Assembly (NCBI RefSeq): GCF_012489685.1
Contig: NC_080046.1
Location: 47,083,176 to 47,147,175, forward strand
Length of the DNA: 64,000 bases
Reading direction: 5' to 3'
Source of the DNA: Lotus japonicus
Taxonomy: Eukaryota; Streptophyta; Magnoliopsida; Fabales; Fabaceae
Made by a program: the position numbers and the translations under genes. Shown here in pieces: positions 44,812 through 57,948 of the stretch. The notes under the pieces were generated by a model, which had not been told where the DNA came from, did no database searches, and was given only the letters and a program-made list of their open reading frames with translations. Within the stretch, counting starts at the first letter, position 1, and each line of letters starts with the position of its first letter.

Positions 44812-47800
44812 ATGATGATAATACAGACGGATAAAATGGCTGCTCCTTCGTCACGGGAGCGTGCACAGCGCCTCTATGATAAGGTATTGCTTTTCTCTCA
44901 TTTGCTCATATCCTGAGCTAGATACCTGATAAGATAATGAACTGACAATGATTTATGGGTGTAAATCTCTTATAATTTTCCCAGCAAAATCTATTAGGAA
45001 TCTGGTCAATGTTACTATCTGACTAAAACACACCGTTTTGGTATTATGGGTCTATCAGATTTTTCCTATTTGTTGGTCCATATAGAGTAATGAGTTTTAG
45101 TGAGCTTTCCTTTTTCTTCTAATGGGCTGATGATTCTACATCGCCTTGTGGAGTTTTCTCTATTTACTATGACTTCGTTTTAGAATCAGTGGTAGGGCTT
45201 GTTATCAGCACACACTGGTGTACTCCAATATTTGTTGGCCAGAACTATGAATGTATTTTATGTTCAGGGTCTCTTGTTTAGATGACTTGAGCATCTGGTG
45301 CAACAACATATCATTTGGTGATTTACTGTATGGATAACTGGTTGCAATAATAATGTATAATGCTAATCCTTCTCTGAGAGTATTTTAGACTTTAGTATAC
45401 TGTGAATTTTAAATTCTATGAATTAAGTTTAAATGAGATACAAACTGTTTAAATATCTTATTCACAAAAACTTTGACTAGATCAAAGTACCCTTATATAA
45501 AAGGCTGGTATAGAATATAGATTGCCATTATCTAAGGAAGTGACAATACATTTGCACTGATCAGTGAATCAAATCGCTAATGTAGATTTTTTTTCCAAGA
45601 CTTAAGTTCTAGTTCTACAACATCGAATGAAAAAGACATTTATTAAGAATTCTTAATGATCTTGGATTTTCTCTTGCATAATACATAAAAAATGATTGAA
45701 CATTTCAATGAAATCAAACATGCTATTGCTTTCTGTGTTTTTCTTCTTGTTTATTAATTGATTGGCATTTTGTTTGATGAGATGAATGCTAGAAGTCTGG
45801 TTTGTAACATTTCAATTATTTGTTACCTAGAACCTCGAATTGGAGAATAAGCGCCGGAGGTCAGCTCAGGCACGGGTCCCATCAGATCCGAATGCATGGC
45901 AACAGATGCGTGAGAACTATGAAGCAATAATTCTTGAGGATCATGCTTTCTGTGATCAGCACAATATTGAATATGCTCTCTGGCAGTTGCATTATAAGAG
46001 GATTGAGGAGTTTAGGGCATATTTCAGTGCTGCTCTTTCTTCTACCAGCTCAAACTCATCTCAGGGAGGGAAAGGCCCTGCACGTCCTGATCGGATAACT
46101 AAAATAAGGCTGCAATTCAAGACTTTTCTTTCAGAGGCAACTGGATTTTACCATGACCTTATTATGAAAATTAGAGCAAAGTATGGGCTTCCCCTTGGTT
46201 ACTTTGAGGATTCAGAGAATCGGATTGTGATGGAGAAAGATGGAAAAAAATATGCTGACATGAAGAAAGGTTTATTATCTTGTCACCGCTGTTTAATATA
46301 CTTAGGTGATCTTGCTCGTTACAAAGGAATGTATGGTGAAGGTGACTCATTAAACCGGGAGTTCACAGCAGCTTCTAGTTACTACTTTCAAGCTGCATCT
46401 CTTTGGCCTTCAAGTGGGAATCCACATCATCAGGTCTTTAGATTCTTGCATCTATTATATTTTTTGCCATTGCTTAATATTGTTGGCTTGTGGTTCATAG
46501 TTACTATTTTCCATTGTAACGAGTTTGTTCTTTGCAGCTTGCTTTATTGGCTTCATATTCCGGGGATGAGCTGGTGGCTATTTATCGGTATTTTCGTAGT
46601 CTGGCCGTGGATAGTCCATTTACAACTGCAAGAGAGAACTTGATAGTTGCATTTGAGAAGGTAATGAATGTGAGCATGAGTTTGCTCTTGTGATATCGTG
46701 CTTTTTCACCCAGATTGTGTCAGATCGTTATTGTTTGAGTAGTATGTGTTATTCTCTGTTTTTTGGTGTTTTATGAAGCTTAATTGTTGTTCATATTTTG
46801 ATTGCTGCCTGCCCACTGAAGTTTTATTATGAGGGTGAGAGTTAGTTGATTTTAATGTTAATGTTTGATGCTGAAATGAGGTGCATTAATAAGTGGAAGT
46901 TGATACATTTCAGATTGGGTTGCAAGTCTTTAAAACATTATTTATATGTTGTGTAGATGTCCGGGATGGATTTTATGCGAGTATTTTATGTTCATAATTA
47001 TATATGGTGTCATAAAAAATGCTGCGAAGAACCATCCTTTGAAAGGTAGTCTGTTGATCACTTGATATGTACCATGGATCACGTTGGGGCTTAAAAAATG
47101 TCCTTTAATATGGTTTATATGTTCATTTGTGTTTGCCACCCACTTGTTTTCATGCATTTGTCTAATTTATTGTATATGACTGATCTTTTGTCATTATATT
47201 AGAAGTATGCTGACTACTAGTTACTTTAATAATTCCATTATAGAATCGTCAAAGTTTCGCTCAGCTTCCTGGAGATGCTAAATCTCTTGCAGTCAAAGAA
47301 CCTTCTGGGCGACTAGCTGGCAAAGGAAGAGGAAAAGTGGAAGCAAAACTTGCAACAAGGGGTACTGGTGTTGATACCAGTCCTAGAGCAGATGGAGCAT
47401 CCAGTATACAAGAGACTTACAAATTCTTCTGTACTCGGTTTGTCCGGCTAAATGGAATATTGTTTACACGAACAAGGTGTATATTCTTGACATTTTCACT
47501 ATGTCTTTACATGCATGATACTAATGATTAACATGTTCTAACTTCCCCCCTTTGTTTTCTCATATACCTTGTCGATAGCCTCGAGACCTTCACTGAAGTT
47601 CTTGCTCTTGTTAGCACTGGTCTGCGGGAACTTCTGTCTTCAGGGCAAGATGAGGAGCTGAATTTTGGCTCTGATATTTCTGAGAATAGACTTGCCATTG
47701 TCAGAATTGTCTGCATTCTTGTATTTACAGTTTATAATGCGAATAAGGAATCTGAAGGTCAAACTTATGCAGAAATTGTTCAGCGTGCTGTTCTGCTTCA

Positions 47801-49478
47801 GAATGCATTTACTGCAGCTTTTGAATTGATGGGTTACATAATAGAGAGATGTGCAGAGCTGAGTGATCCTTCTTCTAGTTATCTCTTACCTGGCATTCTG
47901 GTTTTTGTTGAGTGGTTGGCTTGTTATCCAGATCTTGCTAAAGGCAATGATTTGGATGAGAATCAGGAAAGTTTGAGATCAAAATTTTGGAATCATTGTA
48001 TATCCTTCTTGAATAAATTGCTTTCAGTTGGGCCTGTGTCTGTTTTTGATGATGAAGAGGATACTTGCTTTAATAACATGAGCAGATATGAGGAAGGGGA
48101 AACTGAAAACCGACTTGCTTTGTCGGAGGACTTTGAGTTAAGGGGATTTATTCCGCTTCTCCCTGCACAAACCATCTTGGATTTTTCAAGGAAGCATTCC
48201 CTTGGAAGTGATGGTGATAAGGAAAGAAAAGCCCGGGTCAAAAGAATTTTAGCTGCAGGGAAGGCTTTAGCAAGTGTTGTTCTGGTTGATAAAACAATGA
48301 TATATTTTGATTCAAAGACAAAGAAATTTCTCATTGGTGTTCAGCCTCAATCCTCAGATGATTTTGTTCAAGCCGCCTATTCCGTCATTCAGACCGCAGA
48401 AGAATCACAAGAAAAACCAGCAGCAGATAAATCAAAGGTGGAAGTTGTTCAGTCAAACCAACATCAGTATATGGAAGGAGATGAGGATGATGAAGTTATT
48501 GTTTTCAGGCCTATGGTGTCTGAGATGCGAGCTGATGTGGCTGTCTCATCATGGACACCCCATGAGGGTATGGAGCCTGTTCTAAAAGCTTCAGGAGGAG
48601 ATTTAAAATTTCATGTTAACTCTACTTCTAATCCACTCAACAATCTACATCATCAAACAATGCCGATTTCTGTTAGTGGTATGATTCCTCAACACCTGCA
48701 ATCAGTTCAGCCGCATACATCAAGGTGGCTGGATGAGGAAATTTCTCTCGCTAACAATTTAAAAGGTCTTGGGTTATTTGAGAATGGGCATGTGATGAAA
48801 CCTAGCTTACAAGAGGCTATAGGCATCTCAAATCATGTCGGACTTCCTATTCCTATCCAACAATCTATTGGTGTGGATACTAATGTGTTTCATGGTCTCT
48901 CCAAAGCTTCAGAATCTGTGGTACCATCCAAAATTGACGCTATTGCATCTTCAGGAGTAGTTTCTGATGCTTTTGCAGTGAAGACATCAGCCATGCAACC
49001 TGGTATGAGAAAAGCCCCTGCCCCAGTCAGTCGACCTGCTAGGCACCTTGGACCTCCTCCTGGTTTCAATCATGTTCCTTCTAAACAAAGTATTGAATTC
49101 ACTACTTCAGATTCAATGAGTGGGAATCCAATTCTCGATGACTACAGTTGGTTGGATGGGTATCAATTGCAGTCATCAACCAAAGGCTTAAGCTCGAATG
49201 GTTCTCTTGCTTATTCTCAGTCAAATTCTTACCAACTCAGTAACAATGGCTTGAACGGGAATATCAGCTTTCCATTTCCTGGAAAACAAGTTCCATCTGT
49301 ACCTCTTCAGGTGGAGCAACAGAATGTTTGGCAAGATTATCAACCTTATGAGCTTTTAAATTCACACCATGATCAACAGCTTCAGCCACAACAGCTCACA
49401 ACTGGAACTCAACAGTTTTCTCCTCTGCCTGAGCAATTTCAAGGACAGTCAATCTGGACAGGTCGTTACTTCGTGTGA
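44812..49478 (+). CDS. SMG7: nonsense-mediated mRNA decay factor SMG7
   Basis: Five coding exons keep frame: 44812-44883, 45831-46433, 46538-46660, 47244-47476 and 47579-49478, giving 976 residues, close to the roughly 1,050 known for plant SMG7. It starts MMIIQTDKMAAPSSRERAQR. The EST1/SMG7 14-3-3-like and helical-repeat region follows (NLELENKRRRSAQARVPSDP, DLARYKGMYGEGD, SLARL-type helices such as YRYFRSLAVDSPF, then YKFFCTRFVRLNGILFTRT). The C-terminal half is low in complexity, with an acidic EGDEDDEVIVF motif and a PPPGFNHVPS motif, ending WTGRYFV. SMG7 binds phosphorylated UPF1 and promotes decay of target mRNAs; in Arabidopsis it also acts in exit from meiosis. The start has an in-frame stop just upstream (44806). 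The sequence looks intact. Confidence 0.95.
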
Positions 49479-49912
49479 TGTCGGTATGAGAGTATAGATG
49501 GTATGCTTCTGACATGGATTTATTGCTATTTGTTTATATATGCCTTTGGTTCTGTTTAAATTTTGGATAGCTAACATAATTATGTATCTGAGGTCCTTGA
49601 AGGCTTATTGGGAATGTGCTGCATCCTTTTGCTACTCGCTCAAACTCCAACTTTGCTGCCTTGTCACTGGATGTTATTGGAGTTTCTTTTGGCCTTGACT
49701 TGTTGCAGGCACTTGCTACTAAAAAAGGTTGGTCCCAATTACTCTTCAATTTATTGACATTATATATTGAATCCTGGGACAATCTTGTGTGTCACACCTA
49801 TTCTCTTGAACTAAATTTTCATCGTGGTGTTCATATATATTGGTCCGTAGCCCTGGCCTCTATTACTAACTTCCAAACATGGTTGGGAATTCTAGATAAT
49901 CATGGTTGCTGC
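49479..49912 (+). other. SMG7 3' UTR, first part
   Basis: After the stop codon a usable donor (G|GTATGAG, about 49484) and an acceptor (TTGTTGCAG, ending 49708) suggest 3' UTR splicing. The transcript would continue past the copia insertion to an exon beginning at 54770. Confidence 0.5.
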
Positions 49913-52900
49913 TATAGAAGTGTTTCAAAGAATATTTCTGGTGTGTGTTATTCACTCAACAGAGCAACATTTATACACATGAAACCCTATTCTATTAAAG
50001 GAATGATATAATTCCTTTCTTAAATTAAGGAAATAATATCTGTACACCTAATTTACAGCTAACATAGAATTTGACCCACTAATTTAGCTAACAGAATATT
50101 TGACTTATCTTAACACCCCCACTCAAGTTGGTGCATGGATATCACACATTCCCAACTTGAATAAAGACTCATTGAACACCTTGCTTGCCACTCCTTTAGT
50201 GAGAACATCAGCTAACTGTAATTCAGATCTTACAAATGGAAATGAAATTATTCCAACTTCAAGCTTCTCTTTGATGAAATGTCTGTCAATCTCTACATGT
50301 TTTGTTCTATCATGTTGGACAGGATTATGAGCAATTGTTATTGCAGATGTATTGTCACAGTACAAATTCATAGCTTCATTCGGTTTAAAGCCCAAATCTG
50401 ACAGAACATTTCGTACCCACAGAAGTTCGCACACCCCAAGTGCCATGCCTCTAAACTCTGCTTCAGCACTAGATCTTGCTACTACCGGCTGTTTTTTACT
50501 CCTCCAAGTTACAAGATTCCCCCCTACAAACATAAAATATCCAGAGGTAGACCTTCTATTATTTTTGGAACCTGCCCAATCAGCATCAGTGTACCCTTCA
50601 ACCTTTAAATTTCCATGATTTGAGAACAGAATTCCTTTTCCGGGAGTGGACTTCAAATATCTCAAAATCCTCTCAACCACATCCATGTGAGGCTTGCGTG
50701 GATCATGCATAAATTGACTCACGACATTCACTTCATAGGTAATATCTGGACGTGTATGAGACAAGTAAATTAGTTTTCCCACCAGCCTCTGGTACCTCCC
50801 TTTGTCTGTAGTTTCTGAATCTGTGCATTGAAAGAGCACATGATTTTGTTCTATTGGTGTATCAACTGGTTTACACCCTAGCAACCCAGTTTCAGATAAT
50901 AAGTCAAGAGTATACTTTCTTTGGCATAGAAAAATACCATGTTTTGACCTAGCCACTTCAATACCCAAGAAATATTTGAGGTTTCCAAGTTGTTTCATCT
51001 CAAATTCAGATGCAAGGTACTGTTGCAAACTAGAAATCTCATCCTGGTCATTTCCAGTAACTATCATATCATCTACATAGATAATCAAGGCTGTAATTTT
51101 ACCTTTTCGTTTCTTCAAAAACAAGGTGTGTTCAGAGTTACTTGCTCTATAGCCGAAAATCTTCATAGACTTAGTGAACCTTCCAAACCATGCTCTTGGT
51201 GATTGTTTCAATCCATATAGAGCCTTCTTTAATTTGCAAACCTTCATTCCATTTGAATCTATCATGCCTGGTGGGGAATCCATATAAATTTCTTCTGAAA
51301 TTTCTCCATGTAGGAAGGCGTTTTTCACATCAAATTGTAAAAGAGGCCAATCTTGATTTGCTGCTAGTGACAAAAGTATTCTCACAGTGTTGAGTTTGGC
51401 TACCGGCGCAAACGTCTCTTGATAATCTACACCATAAGACTGAGTGTAACCTTTAGCCACTAGTCGTGCTTTATACCTCTCAATAGTTCCATCAGCTTTG
51501 TGTTTGATTGTGAAAACCCATCTGCAACCCACTGTTTTCTTCCCTCTTGGTAAAGGCACAAGATCCCAAGTGTTGTTTTTTTCTAAAGCTGCCATCTCCT
51601 CAACCATTGCTTCGGTCCATCTAGGATCTGCTAAAGCTTCCTGTACATTACTAGGAATAGAAATTGAGGATAATTGAGATACAAATGATGCATATGACTG
51701 AGATAACTTGTGAGATGACACATATGACTGAGATAACTTGTGAGATGACACATATTTACCAATGGGATATTTAACTTTGGCTTGGAGGTCAGGTACATAT
51801 TGGATTGGAGGTTGACCACGGTTAGAACGGGGTGGAAGATTATATTGGACAACAGTAGACTCAGTGTTTGGCATGTTTATGGTCTCATGCAAACAAGGTT
51901 CAATTTCATGATCAGTTTCATGCAAACGAGAATCAATTTCAGAGTTGAAAACACGATCCACTTCATCTATAATTGTAGTATCCGAAATGGGATCGAGAGA
52001 TACCTCTAAAGAATCATGTTGAACCTGTGGAGAAGATTGAGCTAATTGGTTATGATCAGAAGGCGATGTATCATCTAAAGGAGAATTTCCCATATCTAGG
52101 ATTGGCTTACTTCCTGCAGAGTGATTTTCACAAGATAATTTATCTTCACAATATAATTGTGTATCAATATCAAACATACTAACATCCTGATTTTGCACTT
52201 CACTAACATTCCCCCCTTGAAGTGTAGAATCAACATAAAAAAATTTATCTTCATGAAATGTCACATCCATAGAAATATAAAATTTCTTTGACGTTGGATG
52301 GTAAGCACGATAACCTTTTTGAGTTGATCCATACCCAACAAAAACACATTTAATAGCTTGTTCTTCAAGTTTCGTTCGTTGATGTGGGTGTAAATGTACA
52401 TATATAACACATCCAAAAACATGAGGCAGTAAATGAACTATGGAAGGAAGCACACAATGATCAGACAACACATCTAAAGGTCTTCTAAAGTTCAGCACAC
52501 TGGAAGGGGTTCGATTAATCAAATAAACAGCAGAGTTCACAGCTTCTCCCCATAAATGAGATGGAACATTACCATCTACTAGTCACTTCTAATATATGTC
52601 TATTTTTCCTCTCAGCCACTCCATTTTGTTGGGGAGAATAGGAACATGTAGTTTGATGCAAAATGCCTTTAGAGTTCATAAACTCTATTAATTCAATTTT
52701 CAAAAATTCTCCTCCATTGTCTGATCTAATGACCTTTACACATGTGTTAAATTGTGTAACTATCATTTGATGAAAGGAACGAAACACATCACATACTTCG
52801 CTTTTATGTTTAAGCAAATAAACCCAAGTTACCCGAGTACAGTCATCAACAAAACTAAAACCATTTTTTTCCATTATTTGTAGACTGCGGGGCGGGGCCC

Positions 52901-54722
52901 CAAACATCTGTATGAATTAAAGAGAAAGGAAAAACTTTTTGTTATTGCTTAAGGGAAAAACAGCATGATGACTTTTCGCCATTACACAAGTTTCACAAAG
53001 AAAATCTGAAATATTGCATTTATGAAATAACGACGGAAATAATTTTTTCAGATAACCAAAAGAGGGATGTCCCAGCCGTCTATGCCATAACCAGATTTCC
53101 TTTTTATTTTTATCTTGTATGTTCTCACTTGCAAGATAAGCCCACTCCTTTATGAGTTTTTTGTGAAACATTTTCAAGATAATACAGCCCTTCACTTTCT
53201 CTACCACTGCCAATCTTCTCCTTGGTCTGTAGATTCTGAAAAAGACAACGGGTTGGGTAAAACGAAGCAACACAAGAATGAGATTTGGTTAATTTGCTAA
53301 CAGAGAGAAGATTACAATACAACTTAGGAACAAATAAAACATTCGGTATTGATAAGGAGGGTGAGAGGGATACAGTACCAACACCTTCAATAGGAGATGA
53401 AACTCCATTGGCATTGATAACGATAGTTTTAGAACTTTTAGGGGAAAATTTAGTAAATTTATGAGGATCACAAGTCATATGGTCAGTAGCACCTGAATCA
53501 ATTATCCAATCGCTATCTTTAGTAACAACATAAAGACTAAGAGCAGAGTTAGATATACCTGACTTGGTTACAAAACCAGCAGCAGTAGAAATATGGCTCT
53601 TAACATTTTCTGCCTTGTTGTTGGGATTAGTTTTGCCTTTTGGATGCCAATCTGGATAACCATGGATTTTAAAACATGTTTCCTTGACATGATTATCCCC
53701 ATTGCAGTGGGTACACTTGCGGAATCCGTTCTTAGGATACTTCTTGACAGCAAGGGCGGATCCCTCAGTAGACTCACTACCAAGCATAGCCTCTTGGCGA
53801 TTTGCCTCTGCACAAACAGTTGCATAAACTGATTGAACATTTGGAAGAGGAGTGGTAGCAAGGATACGGCCACGAACTCCATCCAAATGTGAGTCCAAGC
53901 CAGCCAAAAACACATAAACTCGTTGAGAATTAACCATCTTGTTATACTTCTCAACATCTTTAGGGCATTCCATGGTACAATCTTTAATAGCATCATACTC
54001 CTGCCATAACCTCTGCAATTTACCAAAGTAGGTAATAACAGATCCTCCATTTTGCTGAGTAGAGATTACCTCACGATACAATTGATATGCTCTTGATGCA
54101 TCTTGGTTGGCTGAGTACGTCTCCTTCACAGTTTCCCAAATTTCCTTTGCCGTAGCTAAGCGGATGAAGAGAGATCTGGTTTCTTTGGTCATGGAGTCCA
54201 GAAGCCAAGACTTGACCAAGCAGTTTTCATCTTCCCATGCTTCATATTCATCAGATTCCTTATTTTTTGGGTGCTGCCTTTGATCCAGAGATGTAACCCC
54301 AATGTTTTCTGCCTCTGATCTTATTCTGCGCATTCAACGACCACTCGACATAGTTGGTGCCGTCAAGTCGTTCTGGGGTGAGCGCTTCATGCATATGGGT
54401 AGCAGCGGAAGTCCCAGAATTAGATTTATTTTTATCAAGGGAAGCCATCAGAAATTATTCAAAGAAACCAACAAAGCACCGTTCCTATATTGTGGAGGCG
54501 GTGTTGGCTCTTGATACCATATAGAAGTGTTTCAAAGAATATTTCTGGTGTGTGTTATTCACTCAACAGAGCAACATTTGTACACATGAAACCCTATTCT
54601 ATTAAAGGAATGATATAATTCCTTTCTTAAATTAAGGAAATAATATCTGAACACCTAATTTACAGCTAACATAGAATTTGACCCACTAATTTAGCTAACA
54701 TAATATTTGACTTATCTTAACA
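49913..54722 (-). mobile_element. complete Ty1/copia retrotransposon B in the SMG7 3' region
   Basis: The 203-bp LTRs at 49913-50115 and 54520-54722 differ at three positions by eye. GCTGC flanks the element on both sides (49908-49912, 54723-54727). The primer site TGGTATCAAGAGCC is at 54506-54519 and the polypurine tract GAGTGGGGG (minus strand) is next to the left LTR at 50116. LTR termini are TG...TA. All coding regions are present but frame-broken. Its transcription runs opposite to SMG7. Confidence 0.96.
50123..54448 (-). pseudogene. copia B gag-pol, frame-disrupted
   Basis: Gag starts at ATG 54448 (MASLDKNKSN). The frame changes near 54260, near 53150 and again before 52907, and once more between 52569 and 52540. 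Domains are still legible: CCHC knuckle CTHCNGDNHVKETC, protease DSGATDH, LWHRRLGHP, integrase VDDCTR and SDNGGEF, reverse transcriptase YVDDMIVTGND, and RNase H DWAGSKNNRRSTSGY. The longest open piece is 50123-52540 (805 codons: end of integrase to RNase H). VSSHKLSQSY occurs as a tandem repeat. Enzymes are seen; none can be made as one chain, so this copy is not autonomous. Confidence 0.93.
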
Positions 54723-54727
54723 GCTGC

Positions 54728-55400
54728 TTATATCTGAATAAATTCAACTTTTCTTGCACATCATTACAGATTATGCTGAGCTCTTCAGCCCGGACAAACG
54801 GAGATAAACAAGCATCTTTACAATTCAAAGTTTCGTAAGAAGTAAATGCCTTGTCTGGTCGGTTGGGGTGGATAGGTGATGATAAATAAAGGATCTTGGA
54901 GCATGTATCTCCTGGAATTGGTGGTGTTACAGTGGTTTGTTCACATCTCTAGTGGGAATGTCATAATGATGCACCTCTAAGAATCGTTGTTACAATCGTG
55001 CGGTTGCAAGTAATCCATAGTGCTAGCCCCTTTTCTGCCTCAATGCTTCAGACTTACAGTTGGGAAGGTTGGTAGGTAAGAACTGGGTGTCAAGTTGGAC
55101 AGTTGGGATATGATATGTAGACTTTGTGGTGCTCACTTGAGTGAGTAATGTGTTTAGTTGTTGCGTCTTTGTTAAGATTCTTATAATATGTTGTGATGAG
55201 TTATATATGGTTCATTTTTACGTTTATCAAGTCGAGGGGTTGACTCGAACTTCTAAAATAAATGGATAGTGGATACATATCCTCCATCTTGGTCTGTATG
55301 ATTACAATGATTTATATATCTGTATTTGGATTTAATATCTTTATTGCCTGATGTCTTCGTATTTTTATTTTAATTTCTTTTCAGCAGTAGTTTGGTTGTG
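54728..55400 (+). other. SMG7 3' UTR, last exon after the copia insertion
   Basis: The sequence resumes with GCTGCTTATATCTG and meets a TCATTACAG acceptor ending at 54769. Following transcribed-looking DNA has no open frame. The end of the transcript is unknown. Confidence 0.5.
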
Positions 55401-55515
55401 GATAATTGCCAATGTTTTCATTTTCTTGGGGTCTTCAATGGTTTAGATGGGTGGTGAATGAAGGGCAATGCAGGCGAGCATAATGTAAACGTTGCCCTTG
55501 TTTTGAAGTTTCTAA

Positions 55516-56461
55516 GGCTTCGTTTGGATTGATGGAGGGGGAGGGAATGGAGCGGAAGGGAGGGGAGGGATGAACAGGTCCACTGTTTGGATTATTTTAA
55601 AATAGATGGAAAGGAATGGAATCCAGTGGTACACATTTCATTATATACCACTCTTTACCCTCACTTTTGCTCCCCTCAATTTGGGAGGAATGGGATGGAG
55701 CAAAAAACATTAAAATTTTGAAATTACTGGATTACCCTCACCAAACCATCATGCATGAAGTAACTTCTTACCTTGATGTCAAACTGCCCACCCACGGTGC
55801 TTGCTAATCTGTTAATTTTTTCTTAATATTGCCGGACTCATCTTCAACAATTTCACTGCTCTAACTTGCCTTTCATCATCAATATACAGAACGTATATGT
55901 CAATTAGTGAAGTGATTGTTGGAAAACCATTCCCTATTAATTTGTAGGACTACCTATTCAATGTATGGTACCCAGCAATAATTTGTAGAACGTATATCTT
56001 ATGAACTTAGAAACAATTGAATGTAATTCGGAATTTCTGTAGAAACAAAAACATAAAAACAAAAACAAAATGAATGAGTAAATAAAAAAATTGGGTAGTA
56101 AATTAGCGCTGCAATTCTATTCACTTGTTTCAATTCTATACATTTAGGCTTCGTTCGGAGCATCTCCATGACACCCAATATATTAGTTTAATGTTTACTT
56201 TGGAAGTCCTTTAGAACTAACTACCTGGTGAGTTAGTAATATATAAAGTACAATTAATAAGGGTAGTATAGGAATAAAAAAAATATAATTCATTTCGCTC
56301 CACCCATTATTCATATAATGGAGTGGTAACTTTGTTCCGCTCCGTCATAAAATACCCAAACAATGGATTGAAATTTTTATTCCATTTTGTTCCGCTCCAT
56401 TCCGTTCTATTATATTTCATTCCGCTCCGCTCCACTATATTCCATCAATCCAAACATAGTC
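55516..56461. mobile_element. hAT-like non-autonomous element, diverged
   Basis: The left end GGCTTCGTTTGGATTGATGGA is mirrored at the right by TCCATCAATCCAAACATAGTC. G-rich (GGAGCGGAAGGG) and matching C-rich (TTCCGCTCCGCTCC) arms follow. The target duplication is no longer clear. It has no transposase. Confidence 0.7.
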
Positions 56462-56909
56462 TAAAAGAAAACGAAAAGAATGGGGTTATTATGTAACCCT
56501 TCTGTTTTTGGAATTATTAGATTTCAATGTTTGAGTAGAATAGAAGGTAACGTTTCCCTTCTTTGAGAGTTTTTCCAAACGGGAGGGATAATCATGCAAC
56601 TTTGATCACTCGCATAATTCACTTTTAGAACCAAGGGAACGATTTATTTTATACATCTAAATAAGGAAATATTTATCATTTAGAATTCATTTTAATTTTA
56701 GGCTATGTAAAAACGGATTATTTTGTAGTGTTTTTATTTTATTTGAGGTAAAACTTTATTTTATTTTATTGTTGTTATAAGTTGTTTATTTATTTTAAAA
56801 AGTAGTTGAAGTTCTATTTAAAAGTAGTTATTATAGTCAAAAGTTTTAAATGACTTTTGAAAACATTTTTTCCCATGAACAAACTGAAACAAATACGTGG
56901 ACTCTTACT

Positions 56910-57041
56910 CTAACTATAGTGTCTTTTTTTTTTTGGTCAAAAAACTAACTATAGTGTCTCATGTCTCATTTTTCTGTGGATATGATATAACTTACCTTTT
57001 CTACTACTTTTTTTTTTTTGGTCAAAACCTTTTCTACTACT
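56910..57041 (-). mobile_element. two ultra-short retroposon insertions, 70 bp apart
   Basis: First: CTAACTATAGTGTCT at 56910-56924 and 56945-56959 encloses 20 bases of T run plus GGTCAAAAAA. Second: ACCTTTTCTACTACT at 56994-57008 and 57027-57041 encloses 18 bases of T run plus GGTCAAA. On the minus strand both are a TTTGACC stub followed by poly(A), with perfect 15-bp target duplications. Confidence 0.85.
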
Positions 57042-57057
57042 AACTTGAATACTATAA

Positions 57058-57605
57058 GCAGAGGCGGAGCCAGGGGTGGCCTATAGGGCCTTGGGCCATG
57101 GCCCCCTTCCACTCTCCAATATATCTCTCTATACTACTACTACTACATATATAACTAGTTTAGAGTAATGTTGTGTTTTTAAGTTCAAAAAAAATGTTGT
57201 GTTTTCTTATTTCATCCTTCCTATAAATTTTACAAACTAGATGGAAAAAAGTTATGTAAGCAGATTTGTTTGAGGATTTAAAGAGGATAAAGCATTACAT
57301 GTTTTTTTTCATACTATGTTGCGAAGTGTTATCTTTGTAACGGTTATGATTTCATCATTTTTTTCTTGGTTTTTAAAGCAAAATTTATATTGGTATAGTG
57401 ATGAGGAAAAATATATGATATACACCCTTCTAAAAGGGGGAAAAACAGCAAAATCAGAAAGCAATCCCACACAAGATAACAACTAGTTCATAGAATCAAG
57501 AAAAAAAAAACTTAAAGCCTATGCGTGACCACATAGAGAACACCCAAAGCCCCCAAAGACCCCAAATCCAAATAACACCCAAAGCCACCCTTTGCCAAAA
57601 CTAAG
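57058..57605. other. left part of an older transposon-like unit
   Basis: GGCGGAGCCAGGGGTGGCC at 57065 and GGCCATGGCCCCC resemble ends of plant hAT-type relics. A C-run end at 60376-60410 may be its right side, with the LTR element nested inside. Diverged and uncertain. Confidence 0.3.
57167..57205 (+). mobile_element. ultra-short retroposon insertion
   Basis: AATGTTGTGTTTT occurs at 57167-57179 and 57193-57205. It encloses 13 bases, TAAGTTCAAAAAA: a short stub with an A tail on the plus strand. Confidence 0.7.
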
Positions 57606-57822
57606 TGTTAGAAATCACATGGATTTCTTCAATGGGATCCCAAACATAGCAAAAGGGAGAATAGGAAAATTGATTCCAATATTCATTCATTATTAAAATT
57701 GATTATGGAAAAATACAATGAGCTTGCTATATATAGCATAATTGCCTAACTAACTATTAACTATCTACAATGTGGTCCTCATACTATCCCTACTCACTAA
57801 ATGTGATTCTTGTATTTTAATA

Positions 57823-57831
57823 TCCTCCCGC
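57823..57831 (-). promoter_or_regulatory. polypurine tract of the compact LTR element
   Basis: GCGGGAGGA on the minus strand directly before the 3' LTR; it primes plus-strand DNA synthesis. Confidence 0.8.
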
Positions 57832-57948
57832 AAGCTGGAAGTAGTATTTGGTAGTACATCCAGCTTGAAAATAGAACTAAACAAAAAATGTAATGATGAA
57901 AATCAAATTCAGTATATAAGCAGTAGCAATCTTCATAGTCCGCAGCTA

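Noticed and set aside
49616..50011. 131-codon plus-strand frame after SMG7
   Set aside because: It runs from SMG7 3' UTR into the copia LTR, so it spans an insertion junction and cannot be an old gene.
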